A DNA stretch of 64,000 nt from Nitrospira sp. (GTDB taxonomy: Bacteria > Nitrospirota > Nitrospiria > Nitrospirales > Nitrospiraceae): assembly GCA_030123605.1 (NCBI GenBank), contig CP126123.1, forward strand, positions 3,687,237 through 3,751,236, given 5' to 3'. Under the pieces are notes generated by a model. It worked only from the letters and a program-made list of their open reading frames with translations. It searched no databases and was not told the DNA's origin. Below are positions 38,109 to 47,249 of this stretch, one piece after another (within the stretch, counting starts at the first letter, position 1; each line of letters begins with the position of its first letter). The position numbers and the translations under genes were made by a program.

Positions 38109-39137
38109 GTGAATGAGACAGCGATCCAACGGCCCTTGCTGGTGGCGATCATCGTTCCCGTATACAACGGTGGCCCAGGATTGGCCTGTTGCCTCTCGGC
38201 GCTTGTCTCCGCTCGGAATTCCGTCCATCATGAATTGATCGTCGTAGACAACGGGTCTACGGATGACTCGGTGGCGATCGCCTCAGGCTTCGGCGCTCGG
38301 GTGTTGCACTGCCCAGGTCCATCCGGTCCGGGCGCAGCGAGGAATGTGGGAGCCGCAGCGACCGATGCGGACATCCTCGTGTTCGTGGACGCGGATGTGG
38401 TGGTGTCGCCCGACGCCGTCTCTCAACTGGCTGCGCATTTTCACAGAGACTCCGAGGTTGTCGCCGTGTTCGGATCGTATGACGACAGCCCGCGGGCCGA
38501 GAATTTTCTCTCTCAGTACAAGAATCTTCTGCACCACTTCACTCACCAACGAGGGAATCGTGAGGCTCGGACGTTCTGGGGTGGGTGCGGAGCCGTTCGC
38601 AAAACAATCTTCGATGAGCTGGGAGGCTTTGACCGATGCCGCTATCCGAACCCGTCCATCGAAGACATTGAGCTGGGGTTTCGATTGCATTCGCGCGGGT
38701 ATCGCATCGTGCTGGACCCTTCGATCCAGGGCAAACATCTGAAGGAGTGGCGGATAGGTTCGTTGCTGCGAGCCGATATCTTGTACCGAGCGATACCGTG
38801 GGCGCAACTCATTCTGGAGAGGCAGGGACTCGTCAATGACCTGAATCTGAAAACCTCCCAGCGAATCAGTGCCGGACTCGTGGGCGGAATTCTCGTGCTT
38901 GTCCCTGCGGCACTGTTTCATTCCGCGATCTGGTTCCTCATCATCGGGCTGCTCGGAGTCTTCTTGGCATTGAACCGCGACCTGTTCTCATTTTTCCTCC
39001 GTCGAAAAGGGCTTCTGTTCACGGCAGCCACCGTGCCCATGCACATGTTGTATTTCCTCTATAGCGCCGTAACGTTCATTGCGATGTGGGGGTGGCATGT
39101 CGTACGAACACGGCATGCATCAGAGTACATGAAGTAG
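38109..39137 (+). CDS. Glycosyltransferase family 2 with C-terminal membrane helices
   Basis: AIIVPVYNGGPGLACCLSAL, ELIVVDNGSTDDSV, GPGAARNVGAAAT and LVFVDADVVVSPDAV (DXD) define GT2. EARTFWGGCGAVRK is the conserved downstream loop. Two to three hydrophobic segments lie between residues 265 and 325. GTG 38109 is used because GGAGGGGAGAG stands about ten bases upstream; the open frame extends to 38058 without such a site. Confidence 0.85.
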   Translation: MNETAIQRPLLVAIIVPVYNGGPGLACCLSALVSARNSVHHELIVVDNGSTDDSVAIASGFGARVLHCPGPSGPGAARNVGAAATDADILVFVDADVVVSPDAVSQLAAHFHRDSEVVAVFGSYDDSPRAENFLSQYKNLLHHFTHQRGNREARTFWGGCGAVRKTIFDELGGFDRCRYPNPSIEDIELGFRLHSRGYRIVLDPSIQGKHLKEWRIGSLLRADILYRAIPWAQLILERQGLVNDLNLKTSQRISAGLVGGILVLVPAALFHSAIWFLIIGLLGVFLALNRDLFSFFLRRKGLLFTAATVPMHMLYFLYSAVTFIAMWGWHVVRTRHASEYMK

Positions 39138-39157
39138 ATCGGGTAGCGCCTATCTTG

Positions 39158-39364
39158 ATGGACGACGATCAGGACAATTCTTCTTCCGGGTTCGTCGCGA
39201 TGAGACCGTCCGGAGAAGATCTGTGTGGAAAATGGGGCGCTCTTGCCACCCTGTCTTGTGCATTGTCATTGATCGTTTATGTGTTTCAAAGTAAAGCTCT
39301 GCTGACGTACGGAGAGATGTATTATGCCGTTTTTCAGAAGGTCTTCTCGATTATCGCCCGCTGA
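39158..39364 (+). CDS. Small hypothetical membrane protein
   Basis: 68 residues: an acidic N-terminus (MDDDQDNSSSGF), then one hydrophobic helix (ATLSCALSLIVYVFQSKALL) and a short basic end. No family is recognised and no clear ribosome site precedes ATG 39158. It fits the 227-bp gap between two well-supported genes and the frame stays open, so it may be real but could be chance. Confidence 0.35.
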   Translation: MDDDQDNSSSGFVAMRPSGEDLCGKWGALATLSCALSLIVYVFQSKALLTYGEMYYAVFQKVFSIIAR

Positions 39365-39370
39365 TATGTC

Positions 39371-41395
39371 GTGGTGTGTTCTCAATCATCCCATGTCCGG
39401 TCGAACGTGAGTCTCCCCCATGTTGTGAATATGATCGGTGTCGTCGTGGTCCTCGGGTTGGCCTATGGGATCGGTCGACGCACGGCGGCCCAAGTTGTCG
39501 CCCGCCTGTCCGGACCATTGCCTGTTGATCGTTGGATCGTGGGATCGGTCGTCTCCACCGCCGCCATCGTGACAGGTTGGCAGATGTTGGGAGTTGCGGC
39601 GAAGGTAAGTGGTCTGCCGATGGTCCATGTCGTGCCTCTGTCCGGAATGCTGATGGTGATTTATCTCGTTGTCAGACGGTCGAGTCAAGCACCGCCGGAG
39701 TTCACAGGCTGGTCCGCAGCGAAGAGAGGAAGAGAGGCCACTCCGTCTCCATGGTGGCGATTGAAGTCATCGCCCGGAGCATGGAGCCTGGCTGTGGCGA
39801 CGGGGATCCTCGGGATGTTCCTACTGGAGTCGCTGACGAAACCGCCGTTGGGATGGGACACGTTGGTGTATCACCTGCCGCTGGCCGCAAAATGGTTCCA
39901 AGGCGGCACGTTGGAGGTTTTTCGTGAATCCTGGAAATTTCAAATGCCTTCGAATGCGGAGTTGTTTCCGCTGCTGCTCCTGTTTACCGGGGAAGAGAGA
40001 ATCCTAGCCGTCACCTATGTACCGTTCACCCTGCTGAGCCTGTTGGTTGTGTATGGTTTTGCCCGTCGGTTTGGCGCGACACACGAATGGGCCTGCCTCG
40101 GTGCGCTCGGATTCGGCACCATGCCCATTGTTCTTCACAATACCCTGGATCTGTATGTGGATATGTTCGTTGCTTATGGATGGCTCTGTGCCTTGTATCT
40201 GTTATTTTGGGCATTTGAAAGTGAGCCGTCGACAGAGAAGCGAGCGGCTTCTTTCCAGATCGTGCTCGCGGGCCTGGCGTTCGGGCTCGCCCTTGGGTCG
40301 CGGTACATTCTCGCGCCGATGCTCCTGATGATGTCGGCGCTCTGTGCGGGAGGAGCGTTCTTCTTCCTCGACTCGCGGGCCGCGTCCATCATGCCGCGGT
40401 TACGTCTGGCAGGTTCCATGATGTTCGCGTTCATACTGTCCAGTCTTGTTCCCTCCTGTTATTGGTATCTGCAAAATTGGCTGGCTACGGGCAATCCGAT
40501 GCATCCGCTGCGGTTCTCTTTCGGTGGATCCACAGTCCTAAGCGTTTCCATTGGGGCCCTGTATGAGCGTATGACGTTCTTCGGCCCCGAAATAACCTAT
40601 GACGGTGAATGTTTGGACTCCGGCGCCCATTCCATTTCTTCATGGCTGATCTCTCCGTGGAGAGATTGTTGGTACGCCGGCGACCATTTTTCATCGAATT
40701 GGGGCTTCGGCCCTGTCTTTACGACGTTCATTCCCGTGTTCACGCTTGGAAGTGTCCTGATCGTCCTCGCGTCGGTCTTGCGAGGCAGGCGGGTGCCGAA
40801 GATAACCTATCCGCTGATTGTGGGCGGGCTGATCACCTGTTATTGGTGGGTCTATGTGTTCAACATGTTGCGCACGTTGTTTCCCGTTATCGGGATGCTC
40901 TTTGCGGTGATGGCTTCCGGCATGTCGCTGATGAGTGCCCGGGCGCAACGTGCGGCGGGGGTATTGTTTCTCGCCGCGATGCTGTTGAATGGGATGCTTG
41001 TCGTGGCAAAACCGATTCGATCGTTGACGATGCACGCCTATCGAGGCGACTGGAGCCGTAGTAGCTTCTACGGAATACCGGCGGTCGTAGACGAACTCCC
41101 GCCGGGCAGCGTAATTCTGAACGCATCCCATGAGCTGAAGAACTATCCGCTTTTTGGACGGAAGCTCCAGAACCATGTCGTAACCGATCGAGTTCTGCTG
41201 GAGCCGAACCTCGTCACGGTGATTACCGACGCGATCATCAGTCGATATGGGATCGACTATATTTTCTACGACACGACGCAGAAATGGACCATCGCTGAGT
41301 CGGTCAAGCGCCAGATCGTGTACGAACAGAATATGGACAACGACGGGCACCCGTACACAGTCATGTTGTTCAAGATTGCGAAACCGTCTACATGA
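39371..41395 (+). CDS. GT-C type membrane glycosyltransferase
   Basis: 674 residues, about a dozen hydrophobic helices. The motif PPLGWDTLVYHLPLAAKWFQGG is the first-loop signature (acidic D with YH) of a group of GT-C-like membrane glycosyltransferases. A large soluble tail is absent except for about 110 residues at the end. GTG 39371 is used, but an in-frame ATG at 39431 would start closer to the first helix; the start is uncertain. Confidence 0.7.
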   Translation: MVCSQSSHVRSNVSLPHVVNMIGVVVVLGLAYGIGRRTAAQVVARLSGPLPVDRWIVGSVVSTAAIVTGWQMLGVAAKVSGLPMVHVVPLSGMLMVIYLVVRRSSQAPPEFTGWSAAKRGREATPSPWWRLKSSPGAWSLAVATGILGMFLLESLTKPPLGWDTLVYHLPLAAKWFQGGTLEVFRESWKFQMPSNAELFPLLLLFTGEERILAVTYVPFTLLSLLVVYGFARRFGATHEWACLGALGFGTMPIVLHNTLDLYVDMFVAYGWLCALYLLFWAFESEPSTEKRAASFQIVLAGLAFGLALGSRYILAPMLLMMSALCAGGAFFFLDSRAASIMPRLRLAGSMMFAFILSSLVPSCYWYLQNWLATGNPMHPLRFSFGGSTVLSVSIGALYERMTFFGPEITYDGECLDSGAHSISSWLISPWRDCWYAGDHFSSNWGFGPVFTTFIPVFTLGSVLIVLASVLRGRRVPKITYPLIVGGLITCYWWVYVFNMLRTLFPVIGMLFAVMASGMSLMSARAQRAAGVLFLAAMLLNGMLVVAKPIRSLTMHAYRGDWSRSSFYGIPAVVDELPPGSVILNASHELKNYPLFGRKLQNHVVTDRVLLEPNLVTVITDAIISRYGIDYIFYDTTQKWTIAESVKRQIVYEQNMDNDGHPYTVMLFKIAKPST

Positions 41396-41631
41396 CGGCG
41401 TCGGTCCGCCGCAGGGTACTTTGTCGCGCGATGGTTCTTATGAGAGTAATTCGCACACATCGCTCCAAGGTAACGGTTCCCATGGACTCTGAACGATGAC
41501 TGACCGTCGAATGCCTGACTTCACAGGCGTGGCTCTCCGGGTTCATGCGCACACGAGCGTGCCGGATCGATACATGTGAAACGATGTCTTCGAACCGCAC
41601 AAACGAACACCCTCTGAGAAGCTGACGAACC
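41396..41631 (+). other. Intergenic gap, no feature seen
   Basis: 236 bases between two membrane glycosyltransferase genes. The short open frames on both strands have no recognisable protein features or ribosome sites. A promoter for the following, compositionally different gene could lie here but no clear -35/-10 pair is visible. Confidence 0.4.
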
Positions 41632-43848
41632 GTGTTACTTCAAGACGGTTTTTTTGCGCGATCGATGCCGCAATCCTCTCTACTCCTCTTGCGATTCCTC
41701 GCGTGGGGTCTCAGCTGCTTCTTCTTTATCTGGGTAGCGGTGGATCCTCAGTTTTATGATTCAGAAGGGTTTCTTGCCGGAACAGGCTGCCTGCCCATTT
41801 CTCTCGGAGTCGGCCTCTTGCTGTTGGGCTGCTTCTTCAGAAAAGAGTGTTGGCGATCCGCATGCTGGTTTACGCTGGCTCTTGCAGGACAAGCGAGTAA
41901 CCTCCAACTGATAGTTGCCGGCATCAAGCCAGGATTCCAACACTACAAGCCTGTGCAGGCCATTGTCATGAACACGCACCCGCTTGTTCTGGGAATTCTG
42001 GCCCTTCAAATACTACTGGTTACAATATTTGTACCTTCGATCTGGTCCATGACCAGAGCATGGGCGATCCGCACGTTTAAGCCCTGGCAAGTCCTGAGTA
42101 TCGCCATGATTTCCGTGATCCCTGCTGTTGCAGGGTCGCGCCAGATCACGACCTACGCACTCGAACTCTGCACCGCAGCGTTTCTGCAACTTCTCAACGT
42201 GGCAAACATCACGCTCGCAATCTGGGCCCTTCCGAATGGACTTCGCTCGTGGTGGAGAGACAGATGTGTCACCTGGCTCACGCAGCAGGACCGTTCCCGC
42301 GTGAATGGGCGGCACGTAGGAAACCCCTTCATCTTAACGGCGGTGCTATGGACGATCGGTGTGACTTCCATGTTTGCTTGGTGGATTTACGAATCACATC
42401 CGCATATCCCCGACGAAGTATCTTATCTCTATCAAGCAAGATATTTCGCAGCCGGCATGCTGACGATGCCTGCACCACCAGTTGTTGAAGCGTTCGATGT
42501 TGATCTCATGACATATGAAGAGACACGTTGGTATTCTCCCTTCCCTCCAGGCTGGCCGATCGTTTTATCTATGGGGGTTATCCTCGGCATTCCCTGGCTG
42601 ATCAACCCATTGCTTGCCGGCCTCAATATTTCGCTGATATTCGCATTGACTCAAAGGCTGTACGACTTGCCCACCGCACGTATCGCTGTTCTGCTCCTCT
42701 CTACATCGCCCTGGTATCTCTTCATGGGTATGAACTATATGAGTCATATGCTTTCCTTAACGTGTGCCCTGATCGCCTCGCTCGGTGTCGTCAACGCACG
42801 ATCCGGCTCTTCCATGGGCTGGGGATTCATATCGGGCATCGCACTCGGCTTTGCAAGCTTGATCAGGCCGTTGGAAGCTTTCATACTGATCGGTCTTCTA
42901 GGGCTCTGGGCGCTCGGTGTCGGCGGGCAACGAGTACGATTTCCAGCACTCGTCGGCCTCGCGCTCGGATCGACACTGATCGGCTCACTCAATTTTCCAT
43001 ATAACGTCCTGTTAACCGGCGATCCATTGAAATTCCCCGTCATGGATTATTTTGATAAGTATTATGGCCTCGGCATCAACAACTTAGGTTTTGGCCCTGA
43101 CCGTGGTATTGCGTGGGCAACTGACCCATTCCCAGGCCACAGTCTCCTCGATGCCATGGTTAACACTACGCTCAACTCTTTTTCCGTCAATACGGAATTG
43201 TTTGGTTGGGCAACGGGTTCGCTCATTTTTGTCGCCGTCGCTCTGTGTGCTCGGAAGCTTCAGCCTAGTGACCACCTTATGATTGCCTTCGTCGTCGCGG
43301 TCATCGCGGTTCACGCACTCTATTGGTTTAGTGGAGGCCCGGATTTCGGAGCTCGATATTGGTTTCTCATCATTCTTCCATGTATTCTCCTCACCATCCG
43401 CGGAATCGCCGCTCTTGAAAAAACACTGCCCGAGCACCTTACGCAGACCGCTTCTCATTACGGAACGGTCCTCCTCGCCGTCTTTCTGTTGTGCACCCTG
43501 AGCGTCGTCAATTTCCTCCCCTGGCGCGCCATCGATAAATACCACCATTATCGCGGTATGCGTCCTGACATTCGCGTCCTTTCGCAAGAACAAAAATTTG
43601 GGAAAGGCTTGGTATTTATCAACGGCAATCGCCACACCGACTATGCTTCAGCAGCCGCCTACAATCCCATCGACCTCGACACCGATACGACCATCTACGC
43701 TTGGGCTCGAACCGAACAGATCGACGCTAACGTTGTGGCCCGCTATCCGGACAGACCGGTTTGGGTGGTAGATGGCCCTTCTCTGACGGGAAACACCTAT
43801 AAAGTCGTCGCCGTTCCCGTTGCGGCGTATCAGCTGCCACAGAGATAA
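41632..43848 (+). CDS. Large polytopic membrane protein, GT-C/GT83-like
   Basis: 738 residues with about 14 hydrophobic helices. PHIPDEVSYLYQARYFAAGML has the acidic DE pair of the first loop of ArnT/PMT-like glycosyltransferases. Start GTG 41632 or ATG 41665 (MPQSSLLLLRFLAW) are both plausible. Unlike its neighbours the plus strand here is C-rich rather than G-rich, and the gene is separated by 236 bases from the operon, which suggests a separate unit or a later arrival. It closes the glycan region. Confidence 0.7.
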   Translation: MLLQDGFFARSMPQSSLLLLRFLAWGLSCFFFIWVAVDPQFYDSEGFLAGTGCLPISLGVGLLLLGCFFRKECWRSACWFTLALAGQASNLQLIVAGIKPGFQHYKPVQAIVMNTHPLVLGILALQILLVTIFVPSIWSMTRAWAIRTFKPWQVLSIAMISVIPAVAGSRQITTYALELCTAAFLQLLNVANITLAIWALPNGLRSWWRDRCVTWLTQQDRSRVNGRHVGNPFILTAVLWTIGVTSMFAWWIYESHPHIPDEVSYLYQARYFAAGMLTMPAPPVVEAFDVDLMTYEETRWYSPFPPGWPIVLSMGVILGIPWLINPLLAGLNISLIFALTQRLYDLPTARIAVLLLSTSPWYLFMGMNYMSHMLSLTCALIASLGVVNARSGSSMGWGFISGIALGFASLIRPLEAFILIGLLGLWALGVGGQRVRFPALVGLALGSTLIGSLNFPYNVLLTGDPLKFPVMDYFDKYYGLGINNLGFGPDRGIAWATDPFPGHSLLDAMVNTTLNSFSVNTELFGWATGSLIFVAVALCARKLQPSDHLMIAFVVAVIAVHALYWFSGGPDFGARYWFLIILPCILLTIRGIAALEKTLPEHLTQTASHYGTVLLAVFLLCTLSVVNFLPWRAIDKYHHYRGMRPDIRVLSQEQKFGKGLVFINGNRHTDYASAAAYNPIDLDTDTTIYAWARTEQIDANVVARYPDRPVWVVDGPSLTGNTYKVVAVPVAAYQLPQR

Positions 43849-44363
43849 CGCAGGAAGCACTGTGCCGCAGTTCATCTTCAGCCGCTGCCTAGCAGGTAGT
43901 GACTCACATCATTCTGTCGGCCGCGAGAAACCTACGGGCGGTTTCGCTCTGTCGAACCAGTGATGGTACGTACGGTGCGTCACGATCGTTCATCGCAGTG
44001 GCGTGTGTCGTTGAAGACCCGAAGAAATACCGCCGCATGCTCTTGGTGATCTGCATCCTGTGCGGATTGTTTCCGATACCTACAGTCAGTATCGCAGTAG
44101 ATACTCCAACCTTCCCACGCGAAATCCTTCCTCAATGACAATCGCTACGAACCGCGAAACTGTCGGTTGGCTCGGGGCTGGCGAGGGAGAAATGCCAGCG
44201 TCCCATGATCTGCCGTGCATGGTTCACGTAATAACATTACCGACGATTCTCGGGCGGTTCCATCGGAGTCCTACAACACGCGGTCATGAAGGGTTCGGAA
44301 CCGTTCGCATACGGAGCCTTCATTGATTTGTCATGACGATGATGGTTCATTTGCACCGCTGGT

Positions 44364-44383
44364 GGTGGTGCGGTTCCACCACC
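44364..44383. terminator. Hairpin, possible transcription end of the glycan locus
   Basis: GGTGGTG and CACCACC form a 7-bp stem with loop CGGTTC. No run of T follows on the plus strand, so if it ends transcription it is not a classical intrinsic terminator. It may simply be an inverted repeat. Confidence 0.3.
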
Positions 44384-44481
44384 TACGATCGATGCCTTTA
44401 GTCGGCCTGCCTGATCTTGATGGGCTAACCGGCTGATTTGCCGTCACTCCGATCCGGTCTCGGCAAGGCCTTGTCTTTGCA

Positions 44482-44800
44482 TTGCTGAAGGGGCGGAACA
44501 TGACGAGCTCTCTAGCAGGATGCGGAAAATGCCCGCCAGCGGCGTTCTCGCCTCGCTCAGAGGCTCACCGTACGGCCATGGGCACAGAGCCTGTCTCGGC
44601 AGGCTCAGGGAGGGCGGATAAGATGGTGACGATTTGCCTCGAAGACACCGCGGCTTCACCGACTCGGCGGCGCGCACAGGCGTGGCGCTCGTTCTTCCTC
44701 GCGCCGTGCGCCTCGCTGCGGCCTTGCTGGATGGTCTTTTTGCGCATCCTGCGGGCGATACTGACACCGACACGGCACATGAGCGGATCACGGCATCTTG
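44482..44800. repeat. Repeat-like extragenic element with hairpin
   Basis: GC-rich stretch whose translations in several frames are low-complexity, Arg/Ala/Pro-rich and without domain. It contains a hairpin at 44587-44606 (GAGCCTG, loop TCTCGG, CAGGCTC). The character is that of a dispersed extragenic repeat that gene callers often mark as small hypothetical genes. I cannot confirm copy number from one window. Confidence 0.35.
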
Positions 44801-44848
44801 CACAACAATCGAGTTTGTCGACAGTCTGCTAGGCGAAGGGAGGTCACC

Positions 44849-45289
44849 ATGGGAATGGCCTGGCCGTTCGGACTCAGCACAGGAGACAAGGTTTGTCTGG
44901 GGCGGGTGCTGGTGGTGGATGATGAGGCGCCGATTCGAAACCTCCTGCGCAAGATGTTGACTCATGCGGGGTATGACGTGGAGGAGGCGGAAGATGGCGG
45001 CAAGGCGGTGGAGGTCTTGAACAGCGGCGACAATCCGTTGATGGTGGATGCCGTCATTTGCGATATCCGCATGCCTCGTATCAACGGCATGGAGGCGATC
45101 GCCTATTTCCGCACCCAATATCCGTCGCTTCCGGTCATCGTCTTGACCGGTTATCACGACGAGCAGCTGGCCAATTCTTTGCTCAAACAGGGGGTGGTGG
45201 AGCATTTGGAGAAACCGGCCGAACGGGAGCGAATCCTCTCGTCCGTCGCGCAGGCCATCGCTCGACGCCGGATCAGCTTCTACCCATGA
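44849..45289 (+). CDS. CheY-like single-domain response regulator
   Basis: 146 residues: VLVVDDEAPIRNLLRKML, then DAVICDIRMPRINGMEAI with the phosphoacceptor Asp, PVIVLTGYHDE (conserved Thr) and VVEHLEKPAERERIL with the conserved Lys. No output domain follows. GAAGGGAGG stands six bases before ATG 44849, which settles the start over the longer frame from 44798. No histidine kinase is adjacent, so the partner is elsewhere. Confidence 0.9.
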   Translation: MGMAWPFGLSTGDKVCLGRVLVVDDEAPIRNLLRKMLTHAGYDVEEAEDGGKAVEVLNSGDNPLMVDAVICDIRMPRINGMEAIAYFRTQYPSLPVIVLTGYHDEQLANSLLKQGVVEHLEKPAERERILSSVAQAIARRRISFYP

Positions 45290-45342
45290 AAGGAGAGGAG
45301 CCCTGTTCGGTTGACGACGTACGGATCGACCCTCTCCTTCTC
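45288..45342 (+). terminator. Possible rho-independent terminator after the response regulator
   Basis: GAAAGGAGAGG just at the stop codon can pair with CCTCTCCTTCTC at 45331-45342, with a long internal segment between them, followed by GTTTGATTTTC. The loop is longer than usual, so this is a moderate call. Confidence 0.4.
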
Positions 45343-45415
45343 GTTTGATTTTCTGCTTCCAGCTTCTTAAAATCCCTCGACCAAGAGTCATCGCGTGACA
45401 GGAGGATCAGCATCT

Positions 45416-46081
45416 ATGTTCGACAGCCGTACCCGATCGAGTTCCGCCGCCCTTCTTCGTCATCTGGCCGCAGGTAGCCTGCTGAGCCTGGCCTTCACGG
45501 GTCTCCTTCCGGTGTCTCTCGATGCGGCGCAAGGAGGCAAAACGGAGGTGTTGCCGATGCAAAAGGCAGCTCCGTCGGCCGTGTTCATCGAGACATCCGG
45601 CACCGAAGCGGACCTGCGGCGTCAATTGCGGGCCAAGAACGGGGTTGCCGAACTCGGGGCGGCGGCCTCGAAGGTGCTGTTCTCCCAGGCTCCGACCGGG
45701 AGTTTCGGCTTCATTGCGCCGAAGTTTTTAGGGATGGCGCTGGTGACACAGAGTCCGGACCTGGCATTGGAGCGGACGGCGTCTGCCGCGAATGCCTACG
45801 AAATCCATAAACTCGCCGATGGAAGCGGGATGCTCGTGGGATTTGTGGCGCCGGACCTCATGGCACAGGTGGCGCCCAGCCAACGGCCCAAGAATATCCG
45901 CATTACGCTCCACTCGAATCCGTCGAACAAGGCCACGCACATCGTGGCGGTGCCCCTGGTCAAGCTGGCCGCCGATCGGATGCCGATCCGGCTCGACCCG
46001 AAAAACCCGGATGGGCCGGTCATGTTCGATATGGATCTGCGGGGTAGTTCGAGCCGTCCCTCGACGAGCGGCGGGCAATAA
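45416..46081 (+). CDS. Exported hypothetical protein
   Basis: 221 residues. The N-terminus has a signal-peptide pattern: RTR, then a hydrophobic core LLRHLAAGSLLSLAFTGLLPVSLDA with a likely cut after ADA/DAA. The mature part is mixed alpha/beta with no recognised domain and a Ser/Gly-rich tail. AGGAGGA about nine bases before ATG 45416 decides the start. It converges with the minus-strand gene ending at 46117. No function can be assigned. Confidence 0.75.
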   Translation: MFDSRTRSSSAALLRHLAAGSLLSLAFTGLLPVSLDAAQGGKTEVLPMQKAAPSAVFIETSGTEADLRRQLRAKNGVAELGAAASKVLFSQAPTGSFGFIAPKFLGMALVTQSPDLALERTASAANAYEIHKLADGSGMLVGFVAPDLMAQVAPSQRPKNIRITLHSNPSNKATHIVAVPLVKLAADRMPIRLDPKNPDGPVMFDMDLRGSSSRPSTSGGQ

Positions 46082-46116
46082 ATTATCCCACCGCTCCCGG
46101 TAAACCCTCACAAACG

Positions 46117-46455
46117 TTATTCTGCGACCGTGACTGTGATGCTGTCCGTGGCCGTGCCCGCATCCTTGTGATCGTGGTCGGCGATCTTGACCGTGATGGT
46201 GTGCTCGCCTTTCGGCAGGTGGGCAAAGGTCCCCTTGAATCCCTTTTGATAGGTCCCGTCCAGGTAGACATGCGCATGGTTTCCTTCGGGCGCATTCAGG
46301 ATTTCGTACGTGATGTCGAACGTCTCCGTCACCGTTTCGCCGTCGCGGGGAGACAGAATGTTGATGGTGGTCGTCCCTTCGGCGGCGCACCAAACGCTCA
46401 GGGTCAACGTCGCACCAATGGTGAGGGCACAGACTGAGAGGACGGCACGAGTCAT
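46117..46455 (-). CDS. Small exported Ig-like beta-sandwich protein
   Basis: 112 residues: signal peptide (RAVLSVCALTIGATLTLSVWCAA) followed by INILSPRDGETVTETFDITYEI, HAHVYLDGTYQKGF, HLPKGEHTITVKIADHDHKDAGTATDSITVTV. The pattern of an Ig/fibronectin-like single domain with several His residues (HDHKD) is clear; similar small periplasmic domains are found near redox and metal proteins. GGAGATCTCC lies before its ATG. Function unknown. Confidence 0.75.
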   Translation of the reverse strand: MTRAVLSVCALTIGATLTLSVWCAAEGTTTINILSPRDGETVTETFDITYEILNAPEGNHAHVYLDGTYQKGFKGTFAHLPKGEHTITVKIADHDHKDAGTATDSITVTVAE

Positions 46456-46479
46456 GGAGATCTCCTGTAAAACGGATGG

Positions 46480-47199
46480 TTATGATGAACGGGGGACATC
46501 GTCGTATCGTCGTCTTTGTACGTCCGGCAAGACACCGTCTTGCCATCGTTGCCGCATGGTCTGTTGCCAGCTTGCGGAGAGGAAGGGACAGAGGCTCAAC
46601 CGTTCGGCGGCGGCGCGGTCGCTCCGGTCATGGTGCATGACCCGATTGGCGGCTGCGACGGTCCATTCCGGACAGGAGCGGTCGATGAGGCGAAGCATGT
46701 CGTCGGCCTCGACCGTGCCTTCCCGGAGGACGCGAAAATACCAACCGGTGAAACCGGTGCGTTCCACCTGAACGGCCAAATCCTTCATCTGCCACCGGCG
46801 CGCCAGCTTCCAACAAGGCTGCCTGGGCTGAGAAATCTGTACGAGGGCCGAGCCGACGGAAAACACATCGCCGATGCAGACTTCTGTTTCCGTGAGGTGG
46901 TCCAGCGTAAAATTTTCGCCGAACGCGCCACCGACGAGTCGATCGGGCGGCAAGATCCCTTGCCAATCAGGCCAATGGTCAGCCGAATAGGCACAGACGG
47001 CCTTGTCTGGTCCTCCATGGTGAACCAGGTCCGCCTGGCCGTCTCCCTGGAGATTCTCCCGGCCCAGCCGAATCGGTCCGCTGACCGGAACCTTGAAGAT
47101 GCCGGTCGTCCAAGGTCGCGGCCGCTGGTCGTCGGCGAAGTCCGCCTGTTCCGTGCGAGGAAGGCCGACCTGGATGGATCGTAGTCGCCCCGTCGTCAT
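46480..47199 (-). CDS. yiiM: MOSC-domain protein, YiiM-like
   Basis: 239 residues. QADLVHHGGPDKAVCAYSADHWPDW, GAFGENFTLDHLTETEVCIGD and QPRQPCWKLARRW are the conserved motifs of YiiM, including the Cys that coordinates the molybdenum cofactor in MOSC proteins. The C-terminal 70 residues form the YiiM 3-alpha domain. In E. coli YiiM reduces N-hydroxylated bases such as 6-hydroxylaminopurine. A second MOSC protein is the upstream neighbour on the same strand. Confidence 0.88.
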   Translation of the reverse strand: MTTGRLRSIQVGLPRTEQADFADDQRPRPWTTGIFKVPVSGPIRLGRENLQGDGQADLVHHGGPDKAVCAYSADHWPDWQGILPPDRLVGGAFGENFTLDHLTETEVCIGDVFSVGSALVQISQPRQPCWKLARRWQMKDLAVQVERTGFTGWYFRVLREGTVEADDMLRLIDRSCPEWTVAAANRVMHHDRSDRAAAERLSLCPFLSASWQQTMRQRWQDGVLPDVQRRRYDDVPRSS

Positions 47200-47249
47200 A
47201 CTCGATGTCCTTGACCTGCGGTTCTGGTTTCTGTCTGCAACGATGCCGA

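Larger units (their letters stand above)
43849..44848. other. 1-kb region without a convincing gene
   Basis: Between the last glycan gene and the response regulator. Open frames on both strands (for example 43899-44138, 44482-44832 plus, 44565-44780 minus) are Arg/Pro/Ser-rich and lack domains or good ribosome sites. The left half shows nothing specific; the right half holds two hairpins and a repeat-like segment listed separately. It marks a natural boundary of the glycan locus. Confidence 0.6.

Noticed and set aside
41388..41600. 70-codon minus-strand frame in the gap before the last glycan gene
   Set aside because: Overlaps the end of the upstream gene and has no recognisable features; probably chance.
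44565..44780. 71-codon minus-strand frame with Arg-rich start
   Set aside because: No domain, lies in the repeat-like stretch and has no convincing ribosome site.
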